Shown here: positions 51,401-62,812 of the stretch, piece after piece
Position numbering within the stretch: the stretch's first letter is position 1
How the letters are laid out: each line of letters begins with the position of its first letter
Assembly: GCA_033064195.1 (NCBI GenBank)
Contig: JARBJD010000040.1
Span: forward strand, 248,001 to 312,000
DNA from: Blattamonas nauphoetae
Lineage: Eukaryota > Preaxostyla > Oxymonadida
Reading direction: 5' to 3'
Length of the DNA stretch: 64,000 bases
Made by a program: the position numbers and the translations under genes
Notes under the pieces: model-generated
What the model saw: only the letters and a program-made list of their open reading frames with translations
Database searches by the model: none
Told to the model about the DNA's origin: nothing

Positions 51401-54400
51401 CACAAACTTCAAATCATTCACCAAAACTGACGCAGACACGTCGAACACCATCAACGCCTCCACTCCATCTGCGAGTTGCATTCTCGCTAGACATTTCCAG
51501 ACTTCCTCCGTTCATTTCAATGCATGAACAGCCACTCAACGTCATTGAGATGAAGTGCGTACAGAAGACATTGACTTGGCCTTGTGACTGGAGGAATGGG
51601 CGAGTGGGTTGACCTTCGTCGCCTCTGATGATTGAGTGGGCAATTCGAATTTCAGCTTCCTTTTCGACACGCACCATTGTTTCAGTGTTGAGTGAATCAA
51701 CCAAGACATCAGCCGAATGGAATTGGAAGCTGCCTGAGTCGAGAATTGTGATGAGAATTCCTTGTTCTGATTCGTCTTGTTCAAAGCGGTATCTTGGCAA
51801 CAAGTCGTGTAAAAGCTCGTCATCGAAAAAAATCCAAGATTTCACAACCATCGGTTTCAAAACAATGGGTGTGTCGAGCATGGATTCAGCTCTCACAGTG
51901 AGTCCCTGACTCTGTGGAAGACTTCGGACAATGTCGCTAAGGTGGAAATCCGAGGGATGGAGATAAATCTCATTGTCAAAGGATTGAGAGACGAATCCAG
52001 CTGCTGATCTGAGGTTGATATATGTGAGCCGGGTGGTAGTGAATGAACCAGTTCCAGAATCGTCTTCCTTCTTCCATCCGAAGTGAGGACCTTCCCCAAG
52101 AAAGATTGAATACTTGAGGATGGTTTCGCATTCTGATTTGGATCGGTCTTCGAACAAGATGTCTGTTGGTGCATTGTCAGCACCAGAGTTCAAAAGGCAG
52201 GTCAGATTAATCTTGAGAATGGTGGCACTGAGAGCGACGATTCAAACAGCTCCAACATTCCCTTTGTCAGAACGGGATCGACAGAAAAAAGGATTGTTCA
52301 TCGTGACTGAAGCTGCGGAGTCGATTTCAACCGCTGCAGGGCCAACTCCAGCAGTTCTGTTGATTCCTGTGAACGAGGTTTTGTTGATTGTGACAGTGTT
52401 ACAAAGCTGGGCGGAGATGACAGCATTTGTGGACGAGACGTCGAAAAATTGTGAGTCGGTGATGAAGAAGTGTGCTTCATCCTTCACAACGACGAGACTC
52501 GATGTGATGTCAACAATGTTCATGATGCGACACTCATCCATAAAGAGTTCCGAGCCCACTCCAGAGCAGATGAAAAGATGAACCAGTTGACCAGAGAGGC
52601 CATCAATGTGAACTTGCGTGAATAGAGACATCCCTTCTGAGGTAAGAATTGACGATGATGGCGAGCGTGTCTCGAGGAGAAGGGTGTGCAGATCACATCC
52701 CGCTCCTGCTTGAACGATTCCCGAGAACTTGGTTGTGATCGAGGAAGATGGGTTCACAGGAGCATTTGGGTGCCATCCTTTCAGCGCGATTGATCGTTCA
52801 ATCACTTCAAAGTCTCCAAAATCGCCAGCTCCGACGAAAATCATGGGAGCATCTGAGTTTGTCATGATTGATTGGATGGTAGCGGAGTCTGCGATGATTT
52901 CTCCGGAATAAGGAACAAGAGTGGGAGGAGAAAGACCGATTGTTTGATGGCTCATTCCTTCAGCGCTGTTTGACACACATCCGAAATACATCGAATTCTT
53001 CTCAAAGTATGATGTGTACGTGTCACGATCAGCCTGCGAATCCGAGTGAAACGAGCAAAATCGAAATGACGCGAAAGCCTCGATCTGTATTGCACGTTTG
53101 TTCACTGTTGAATTGTAGTCAAATGAACAGGAGGACGCGATCAAATTGTCTGATTCGACGATGTAATTATTCCGGACAGCCGTGTGTCCAGTGATGACAC
53201 TCGACGAGAGAGTTGCACATCCAAAAGAATAGAAATAGAGAATGGAAGGCTGATAAGATTCTGCTGACGAATACTCTTCGAATGTCGACGAATTAACCAG
53301 AACTGATGGGTCTCCACTGTCCATCTCAACATGAATGACGCCCGAGAAGATCTCACTTGTGCAGAGCGTGAAATGGCATTGGTCAACAAAAAGGGAAGAA
53401 TGACATCTGACGAGGATGGCTGTTCCGTAATCTCCCCTGTAATCCTCGTCAGTTGGATCGGTCCCGTCGATGTTGCTGAAGGTGCAGCGAGTGAAGTGGA
53501 TGGTGTCGTCACTGGTCGAGAAGAAGACCTTGGTTCCCTTTTCGAAATATCTCTCTCCTTCTGAGCTGAAATCATAAAAGTCGAATAGCGTGCCCGTCCC
53601 GAATGCTGCGTCCTGCCATTCGTACCGACCATCTTGTGATTTGTGTCGGCGGAGGTTCGGCCGTAGATAGGGCTGAAGAAGCGACATTTCGATCGAGCGG
53701 CGAGTCATCGGGCGAACTGTGCTTGTCGAGCAGGATGTGAACGTCGTGTTCGAACACAACAGGTCTCCTCCATCGTTGAAGTCACGGATCACCGTTCCAG
53801 ACAGAACGGACGAACTTTTCGAGATCGAGTTCGACAGAAGTCGCTGTCTCCACAATTTTGATCCTCCATCTGCATGTCGGTGCGGAGATGATCCTGTCAC
53901 GTTTTCCAATCGACAGGCCGACAACAACGTCTCAATTCTCACCACATCCGAGTTTGACGTCGACGCTTTTCGTTCGTCAACAAGAAGGCCATTTCATGAT
54001 TCAATTCGACCACAATCCATATTGCACGACACAAACGAAACAGAGAGCCCCAAATCTCCACTGTCCGCAACAATTGATGATGTTGCTCCGATAATCCAAT
54101 CCGTCCAGCGAAGAACGCTCCCCACAACACAGATCATCGTGTCCTCCGAGTTTCCTGCGTCCTGCCGCCCTGAAACCATAAATGGAGATTGTCCTGATCC
54201 AATTCGCATTTCGCTGTTTGACAGTCTCACAAGACGAACAAATCGAAAAAAGCGAAAACGCTCCGGCATCAGATGCAGATGAATATGAGCGATGTGGTGA
54301 GTTCGGTTCGTGGATACATCCATCCAGCCGCAATTTGTCCATTTCAACTGTCGAATTCCAGATCCACAGCAGCGATTCTACTCCATTTGACGAGTCGCTC

Positions 54401-54609
54401 GTTTTGTCCAATACGAAAACTGTGTTCGAAGTCCCTTGCAGTTCCACAACATTGTTCGTGATCTCCACATTTCTGCATTCATATTGATTTGATCCAAGCG
54501 TCACTTGTTGGGTGGAGAGGCATGATGAGTGATTCTGTGTCACTTGTTTGCTCAGCACACTGTAAAGCGAAATAGCCTGAGAGAGAATCAACAGCTGAAT
54601 CACGATCAT
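48401..54609 (-). pseudogene. Beta-helix receptor/pseudokinase paralog B, interrupted
   Basis: ATG 54607-54609 begins a signal peptide (MIVIQLLILSQAISLYSV). Beta-helix sequence continues to about 50150, then a transmembrane helix near 49800-49870 (LPWLIPLIVVLSLLLIVGIILF) and a CRRRKQK stop-transfer. A kinase C-lobe lies at 48401-49024 (RWSAPELDEE, AAVFSLGLILWELETGLVPFGE) without HRD or DFG. Interruptions: a frameshift near 54180, in-frame TGA at 53994-53996 and 52242-52244 with the same frame continuing on both sides, a frameshift near 51450, and a ~460-bp segment (49043-49510) between membrane tail and kinase lobe, bounded by GATCCCAG repeats. Probably a pseudogene; recoding or base errors are less likely alternatives. 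Stop TAA 48401-48403. Confidence 0.75.
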
Positions 54610-55086
54610 CTGGATGAGGCGATATCAGCGATTATTGAGATCGTTGAGAATGGTGCTTTGATCTGACCGTACGTTGTCATCGGTTTTCCACAGAAACTGA
54701 CGAGTCCATGTCCTTTACAGCCCCTATTCGCTGTTGTTTGAAACTAAAATGTTAAGCCTGGTTTCATCGTAATCCGAGACGGATTCGATGAAGATGGACC
54801 ATTTTTTCTTTTATCCTGTGAACTACTCGGTCGTTGAAACAATCCGCGTCTTATCCATGAAGCCAATCGTTCTGTTGGCTCGAGAAGGCAAAGAAAGGGT
54901 ATGATCTCTTGCCCAACACCTCAAATTGGACAGATCTCGACCTTCCCCTCTTCATCGACTCATGTTCTCCCTCCTGCTCATTCTCTCCCCCTTTCAACAA
55001 GCAGTAGCGGTCACTACCTCTTCACACCAAACACAAAGAGTCTCAACCAATCTAAACACAATCCCAAGTGCGCAAAATCTTGAATC
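54610..55086. other. Upstream region of receptor paralog B
   Basis: Nothing recognised beyond a short S/P-rich frame at 54901-55083 that is probably spurious. It would contain the promoter of the minus-strand receptor copy. Confidence 0.4.
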
Positions 55087-55563
55087 ATAGTGGTCGGATA
55101 AACCCGTTAACTCCGATAAACCCGTTAAAACATCCCCCATTTCACATATATCATCTCTTTCACACGACTCATCTGTTGTGCCTGTAAGAAAAACCTAGTG
55201 AGAATTCTGGAAGGAATTGTGACTCTTTCAGAGATTGGATCAAAGACAATGGGTCCATTCAAATGAATGAAATGCCAACGACGACACAGCGCAAGTTATT
55301 CTGACCATGAAAAGCTCGACTCGCAACACATTATCCCTCTAGTTCTCGGAAATAGATTTGTTCAACTTCGTACAAAAAACAACGTACACTTTTCGCTTTC
55401 CATTTCACAATCATTCTTTCATGAAGAACTCTAGTTTTGAAAATAATGAGGAAAGTCATGAAAGTGAAGTGGAAGGAGAATTAAGATGAGGAGGGGAGAC
55501 TGATTTGTCCCTGTGGAAGGGTTAACGGGTTTTTCCGCTCTAACGGGTTTGTCCGGGTACTAT
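55087..55563. mobile_element. MITE-like element with ~42-bp inverted ends
   Basis: The left end ATAGTGGTCGGATAAACCCG and the reverse complement of the right end ATAGTACCCGGACAAACCCG match, and each continues with a second AAACCCGTTAA. Ends therefore contain two AACCCGTTA repeats each, in inverted order. Both ends carry a TA (55088-55089 and 55561-55562) that could be a TA target duplication, as in Tc1/mariner-type MITEs. The interior has no coding capacity. Confidence 0.65.
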
Positions 55564-55799
55564 CAGTTTTTGGAGAGGAACCGAGCAGAAAAGGATCTAA
55601 ATCGAGCGAAACTCATCTTTTCCCAATCGGAGAAGGAATATATGTTGCCAGTGATATCGAAATCACTGATCGATCTCTTGAACTGTCCGGCGAGGGGTCA
55701 TCTCTTGGAAAAGGGCATGGGACACGAATTATCACATCATGTGAATCAAAACGAACAATAAATGAAAATATTGACAACACAAAAGCTGTGGAGAGTTGG

Positions 55800-56881
55800 C
55801 CTGTTTATTGGACTGGACGGCGCCAACGTTGGACTGGACGATTGACCTCAATTGGACGCTCTATTCTGATCATGCCCATTTCATCCACATTCTATCCACA
55901 TTTCATCCAAATTCCACTTTTTCAATCTTTTTCACAGCCAAATGAATAGAATATCACGAAAAACGGCGAAATGGAGAGAATTAGGTCTTATTCAGCGAAC
56001 CGTGACAATCGGCCTGATCCACCCACCATTGGACGGCATCGGCCGACACTGGACGTTGCGTTCATACACTTTTTCTGAGTTCTCCTCAATTAGTTCATCC
56101 CATATTCGGCAACATGTTACTTCGTCGGACCACTCAAACAGTGATCTTGTTCTATTTTTCTTGTCAATTTCGCACTATTCCGACGAATAGAGTCAGTACA
56201 AGTCTGGTTTATTAGTTTAGAGATGAATCTAGGAAGTCCGACCAGAACAGTGATCACTGGTATTCTTCTGAGTTTCTAGAAGAAGTCAAGGCGGAGACCG
56301 ATCATCAAGACGAAAGATAGGAAAGAATCTAGAAAGCGACGTAGGGAGCCGATAGTTGTCATCTTATCGGATTTCAAGACCAAATCTTCTCGAATTGCAT
56401 AAAGCACTCGTTTTCCTCTAGTTTGGAGAGAAAATTAGAAATATCGTAATAGCAAGGTATTTAGGATCAGAAAACGGATAAAGAAGCCTCATCTCCAATT
56501 ATTCAGCTTGATCGATACTGGTCAACTGAACGTTGTCGATCACGGTGTATTTATTCAAGTAATTTGGTAATCGTTCATCTAGAATAGAAGAAGAGTCAGT
56601 ATTGTCTATATTAGGTGAATAGTGGAGTAGAAGAGGTGATACTGATGATGAGAGTTTGATCCAACCCAAAACATTTTTCTGAGATCTCACTTGAATTCAA
56701 TTTTCCTATCCGAAGTTAATGTTCTGAAAAAATGCTAATTTCAATTCGAAAATCAGATTAGAAATCTCAAAAACTCGAAGAAAGTGGTCCGACGAAGTAA
56801 CTTATTGCCCCATATTCTGAGGATGTTCACGATCCGTGAATTGGACGGTCGATTGGACGACCGTCCAATCGACCGTCCAAT
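55800..56881. repeat. TGGACGG-motif DNA with a 20-bp-arm palindrome
   Basis: TTGGACTGGACGG-like motifs occur at about 55812-55856 and 56027-56056, and a perfect palindrome at 56840-56881 (arms ATTGGACGGTCGATTGGACG and complement, 2-bp spacer). The segment TACTTCGTCGGACCACT at 56117-56133 recurs inverted at 56784-56800, so 56027-56881 may be a terminal-inverted-repeat element. No transposase seen. Confidence 0.55.
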
Positions 56882-58779
56882 CGACACGTGTTGTGGGTCA
56901 CAGTTCCGAGATCATTTCTCTAACGGTTTGCTATTCCCATCTCTCTCTAACTTTTTTGATTTATATTAGACCTCATCTCTTTGTTTGAGTATTGTTGTGT
57001 CTTCATCTCTGCATTTCGCTGACCCTGGATGTGACCAAACTCACAACAGGTTGAGTCATCATTGACTGTGTTTTCTCTCATTTTTTTATATTATTGCCAC
57101 TTCCTTCACTCTGTCTCCCCATCTCTCGCAGAAATAGGGTGCTCATTCATCCACATGCGAGAAGGCACAATCATCAGTGAGTCGGACGCCTTCTCATCTG
57201 AGAAAAATCCAATGACTGTCATCGAGACGAAAGATAACGTAATTCGAATGTGTACAAAGAAAACTTTTTAAATGAAGTGCGTATTGTTCCCCAATATGCA
57301 GTAGGATGAGGGATCAGTTACCGTCGGTTTGTATCTCTCGCTTCTTCACTTTTTAACGACTTCTTTTCTTCAAAGTTACCCACCTTCAATCATATTGTAA
57401 CTTTCCACATTGGGATACGCAATGGAGGGGAGATTTGAGCAGATAGCGAACGAGACTGTAGAAAAGAGGCAAGGAGCAGAGGAGAGAACAGCAAAGAAGA
57501 CAACCAAGAACAATAAGATGAAGTTGAAGAAATATATGATGCCAAAGGAAGTAAAAACAACAGAACCCAGCCAGATCAAGAAAAAACAGGAACGCACTAT
57601 TGCTCTTGTTGCAACTCTAACAGCATACAAGATGGCCAAAACAATCGGTGAAGAAAAGAAGGAAGAACTTAATCAAATCGAGAAGAAGGAAGAACCAACA
57701 GTTCAGGAAATTGAACGGGGATGCGAAAAAAACGGAAGAAAGGCTTTGTCATTGGTCAAAGGTTTGTAGGAATGCATCCCCAAATTATTCATCTCATCGT
57801 CACCATCCTCTCAAGAGATATCTCCATCCTTCGTCCTCCATCACTCTCTCCACATTGATCCTTCTCCTCTTTCCAGCCTTTCACTTCAAAACGCAACATG
57901 TACCTCACACAACAATGCAACAACGAAGTCAACGTTTTCGAACACAGCTTCCCCAACCGAGTATCCAACACAATCGCTCTCATCAACAGTTTCCTCCAAA
58001 TCAACAGACTATTTGTTCACGGTCTCACCCACGCTTTCTTGGTCATGTACTAACCCCCCTCTTCTGAATTTGTGTGTCATTCCCGTCGAACTCAGCGTCT
58101 TTCTATTTCGGCATGGCCCTGAAGATCACACTTGCGAAAATCGGAAGGGAGAAGAATCAAAGACTCTTGGAGGCTCGCCTCGATCAGGACAGGGAGTGAA
58201 GGGGAGAGCAAAGCAAAAAAGGAAGTGAATGAGAGGAAGAACGACCATGTACGCACTATTGGCTTTTGATAGGCCTCAACCAACACGTAATAAGGCCTGA
58301 CCAACAATTTAAGAAGATTATGAAGATCCACAACAAGCTAAAGGTCGGCTCTACACTGTCCTGCCTTCTTTTCACGCTATCTGATCCTGATCAACGTGTT
58401 TTCCACTTCGTCAGTTAAACCAGCCAGGTTCTGACATCCACCCTCGCCATTTCATTTATGGCATCTTTGATATCATTGCTGTCAGAATCTTTTTGTGGAA
58501 TTGATAATTCGAGGATAAATGGAAGATAGATTTGATCAGCCCTTTTCCATGTCAGAAACTTTTTCTCTTGCGATAATTGACCTCACTCCACCGAAATCAC
58601 TCTAATATGCCCACAGAACACCTTCACTAGTTGTTTCGAGTCATTTTGTCGCAAGTTATTGAACTTCACCCATTGCCCGGTTTTATGATCTCCCTCAGCT
58701 CCCAAATAGGAGACCGGTCGCTGGACTGGACGATGCCACCTCGACTGGACGGTGCTTAACAGGCCAAGTGGAGAGATCC
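56882..58779. other. Region of gene relics upstream of receptor paralog C
   Basis: A plus-strand, lysine/glutamate-rich frame (ATG about 57421 to 57769, 116 aa) could be an exon of a coiled-coil protein; a splice at 57762 is possible but unproven. At 57895-58050 a plus-strand stretch reads NMYLTQQCNNEVNVFEHSFP and on to LTHAFLVMY, solenoid-like but unattached. TGGACTGGACG motifs recur at 58724-58745, right before the truncated receptor gene. Confidence 0.35.
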
Positions 58780-61700
58780 ATGTTCTCGTTGGCCAACTCA
58801 ACTCTGTCATTGAAATGGATGAGTTTTTCACTGATCGACAACTCTGCAGAAGGAAGACAGCAGAGGAATGAAGCAAGATTGTCAAGACTGGCAATTGTGT
58901 TAAGTGGCATACTGACGATTTCTGAATGCAGAATTGAAGTGTCACCGTGGACAAGTCCGATTCTGATTTCTGACTCGACATTTGAGAAAAAAGCAACGGA
59001 ATCATCAGTTGTGGTGAAAAAATGCTCGATTTTGAATGATGTTGGGGAGATGCGGGGTGTTTTCGAAACATCAGATTTTCCAGGCCTTGGAACCTCTCCA
59101 TCAATCTCGATTGTTGGCTGCTCGTTCAGCTCGCAAGGAATTCTCGGAACAGACGGAATTGGCCTTTCACTGACACGAACAGCACGAAAGAGTGAAGAAG
59201 CGATTGGAGCAATCTCGTCGTCGTTGATTGGTTGCTCGTTTGCGAACATGAGTTCGTTTAGGTCTTCTCACCTGCCACACCTTCCACATTTGAGTCAGAA
59301 GATGTTGGGATGTGGCGTGTCATTGACAAGTTCCCATCTGTCCGGATCGACGATTCGAGACGTGAACAATGGAGGCTCGCTGTTGTGCTCGAACTCGTCG
59401 TTCTCCTCCCTCCTCTCCTCGCCCAACGCCGACCAACCAACAGTTATTAAAACACCCGGTGAATACACTGCAGATGATCATGTGGATGGCACCAGGTATT
59501 TGCTCGACGGAGGCAGTGGCGGCAAGACAACTTCCGTTTCCTTCTCCCACTGCCACTTCACCGGAGCAAAATATCCATCCGCTCGCCCGCTCACATTCGG
59601 CTCATACAAAGGCACCATCTCCATCAACTTCTGCTCCTTCACTGACATTGTCTACGAGCAATTATTCGGCAGAGGCGGAGCTGTGTTTGTCGAGATCACT
59701 TCACAACAAGACACCAAATATCTGACAGTCACATCGTCGAACTTCACATCATGCTCAGCACACTCAATCGGCGGTGCCATGTACGTTCGTTGCCATGACG
59801 ATGTTCTCATCGATTCATGCCGCTTCGAGCACTGTTCGGTAACTGATCTTGAAAGTTCTGAAGCAGGAGGATTCTATCTGATGGGATATATTATCGGAAC
59901 CCACGTCCCCCAGTTCGAAGTCGTTGGTTGTTACGTCGCAGACTCCACTTCTCCCTCACAAGGCGCTGGTGTGTTTGCGAGAGGAGATGTCGGTATGTCT
60001 GTTGTCAACACGAAGTTTGAACGTTGCAAGGTCTTCGGGAACGTTGACTGTCAGTTCGGAGGGGGACTCGGCGTGCTCTCGAAGATCGCGTTGACATTGG
60101 AGAGCTGTCACTTCATCGACTGCTCGTCCAAACATGTCGGTGGTGCTTTTTCATTTGATTGTCAAAATGACCTCAGTGTCTCCGACACTCTCGTGGAGGG
60201 TTGCTCATCAGGAACGACTGGCGCCGTTTACCTCAAAACGTATCGCGATGCTCAACATCTTTCGTTCTCACGAGTGTTCTTTGATGGAAACTCGGTTGGG
60301 AAAGACACCACTTTCTTCACAGAGGCCATGGATTGGGAAGACAATGCAACCAAATTCTCTGATGTCGCCATTCATTACTACTCCTACTCATCCGAGGTCA
60401 TTCCCACGCTCACGTTTGACGATTGCTTCACCACAGTCAGACCTGACTCAACTGGAATGCTCACCTATGGAGAGATGGGGGGGTCGGGGTTGTCCAAACC
60501 TGAACGATGTTTTGCTGCCGAGTTCAAAAAGATTGGTCCACTTCTGACACAGCAACCGACAGCGAGAGTGAATGGAAAGACAGGAAAGATTGAGTTGGAG
60601 ATGAAGGTGAAGACACCGCTGACATCGCAGGAATATGAAGTGACAGTGAAAGAGGAGGATGGAACCGAAACAAGATTGAGAATGTCGTTCTCAGGTGGGA
60701 CAGGGACTCTCATCTCTGTGTCTGAAGGAAGTCTTGAATTCGGCACGAGCTACACGATCACCTCGATTGTAGGGGTTACTGATCCATCCTCTTCTTCGAC
60801 GATGACCAATGATATCACAGTGCCTATTGCAGCGTGGGCCTTCAACCTCGCCGCGACTCCCGACTTCCTCTCCTTCACAACACCAGAAACTCTCTCCTTT
60901 TCCACGCTCCAAGACGCAACAGCCCGCCTTGTCGAATCTGACACCCAATCCGCATATGTGATTCTTCACTTCAACAAAGAAGTGTGTGGATCGTACGACT
61001 TTGTTGTTTTGGAAGAAGGGGAAGATGTGACACTGACCATCACCGCCGAAGCCGGCTCGAGATCGGCAGGAACGAAGGAGTTCAAAGTGATTGGGGATGA
61101 GAAACTTCTGACACACGATACAACGTACACAATTAAATCGATAGTTCCAACACCAGAATCAGACTCTCTGTTTGTGTACATGAACGAGACGATCACGTTT
61201 CACATCCCGAAATCGTCTTATGTTCCACCCGAAGATCCAGAAGAACCTGAACCAGAGGATCCCGAAGACAAGAAAGCGATGTCACCCGAAATGCAGTCGC
61301 TGCTGAGCTGGCTGATTCCGCTTGTTGCTTGTCTGCTGATCGCTCTCGTCCTCGCCGTCATCGTCATCGTTCTCCTTCGGCGAAGACAGCAGAAGAATAC
61401 TGAACCGGCTCAGAAAGAGATGGAATCCCAAGAACCGCTGGATGTTGAGAAAGTTGAAGAATGTGGAGTGGATTATTCAATCGGAGTGATTCGGACAGAT
61501 GAAAACGATCAAACAGCGTTGAATCCAGGAAACAAGAACGGACCAGAGAAGGAGATGGATCAGCAGAATGGATCGCAGTTTGGAGAAGTGATGGCGTGCC
61601 AAGGAGATTTTGCGATCACGACAGCTCGACTGGAGGAACCTTCGGTTTGTTGAATAGAACGGCGGGAGATTGGGAAGCGAGGAGTTGGAATGCAGATTGT

Positions 61701-62298
61701 GAATGGATTGAAACACGTTGCAGCAACTCGAGGATGGAGTGATGTTCTGACTCGTCTTTCGTCTCACTGGATTCTGATTGACTCAGCTGGGAATGTTCAA
61801 CTGAAACTTCAAATGACGTCAGAAGAAGTGGATCAGGAAACAGCTCGCACCCAAATTCAGAACCCACGATCACTCCCAAACTTGGAAGGAAACACGAACC
61901 AGGCAGCTGAGATTCCACAAGAACCACACACAGACAAGACAGGAATGGATGGTCTTCGCTGGCGAGCGCCTGAAGTTGTGTCTGCAGATGGAAGAAATGG
62001 AGTGAAATCGGTGGATGGTCACAAAGCGTCAGTTTTTAGTCTTGGCCTGGTCTTGTGGGAGATTGAGACTGGACAAGTGCCATTTGGAGAACTGGATGCA
62101 GTGAATGCTCAGCGACATTCGGGAACAGGAATTGGACCGAAAATGGAATCATTGAAGAACGAAGAGTTTGTGTCGTTGATCCATCGCTGTGTTTCAGTTG
62201 ATCCGAAGCAACGTCCAACACTTTCTGAAATTGGTGAGTTCCTGAGTTCTCATCCCGGCGAGACTCCGATAGCGTCTGGAATGGAGATGAAAGAATGA
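58780..62298 (+). pseudogene. Beta-helix receptor/pseudokinase paralog C, 5'-truncated and interrupted
   Basis: The frame opens upstream without a signal peptide; first ATG 58780 lies inside the beta-helix region, so the 5' part seems lost next to TGGACTGGACG repeats. Beta-helix continues to about 60500 (GGAVFVEI, GGAMYVRC, GGAFSFDC ladders), then two Fn3/Ig-like modules each ending TYTI.SI (60590-61190), a PE-rich linker (PPEDPEEPEPEDPEDKK), a transmembrane helix (61300-61377) and RRRQQK. In-frame TGA at 61651-61653 separates this 958-residue part from a kinase C-lobe in the same frame (61654-62298; RWRAPEV, ASVFSLGLVLWEIETGQVPFGE, KQRPTLSEI). No HRD or DFG. The membrane part could still be made alone. 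Confidence 0.75.
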
Positions 62299-62812
62299 AC
62301 CCAACATTCACTCATCCACTTCACAGCCAACACGAACGATGCAGTTTCATCCCATCAGCATCGATCTTTGCTCGTTCCTCATTCCAACATCCTTTCCTTT
62401 GAGTCACTCCATCTTCGACACTTCCTCTTTTCGATATTCATTCTCAAATATTCCGTCACACATTCTTCGGCGGACACGTCATTCACTCCAGTCCTGCTGG
62501 TTGGATCGATTCGCTCATATTTTGGAGACAGCGGGTTCATCCTCGCTGTTGGCGATGGAGTTGATTGTTCATTCTCGTCCTCTCATCGTGTTCATCTGAC
62601 TTTTTGACCCCATTTCTTTCGCATTGATTCTCGTCTTCATTCAAGCTCTCCTTCCATCTCTCTCCACAGCCGACTCGGTTTTGAGAGCAGGTTGTGGATT
62701 GAGGAGAAGCCTTTCTGATTTCTCGAATTCACTTCTCACTTCTGTGTTCTCCATTGCTAGTTTTGTGATTTGTTGGACTGATTTTCTCAACGACGAATGA
62801 ATTAGAAGTGTT
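62299..62812. other. Stretch without a supported gene
   Basis: Downstream of receptor paralog C. T/C-rich plus strand with overlapping short frames (62339-62607); nothing recognised. Confidence 0.4.
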
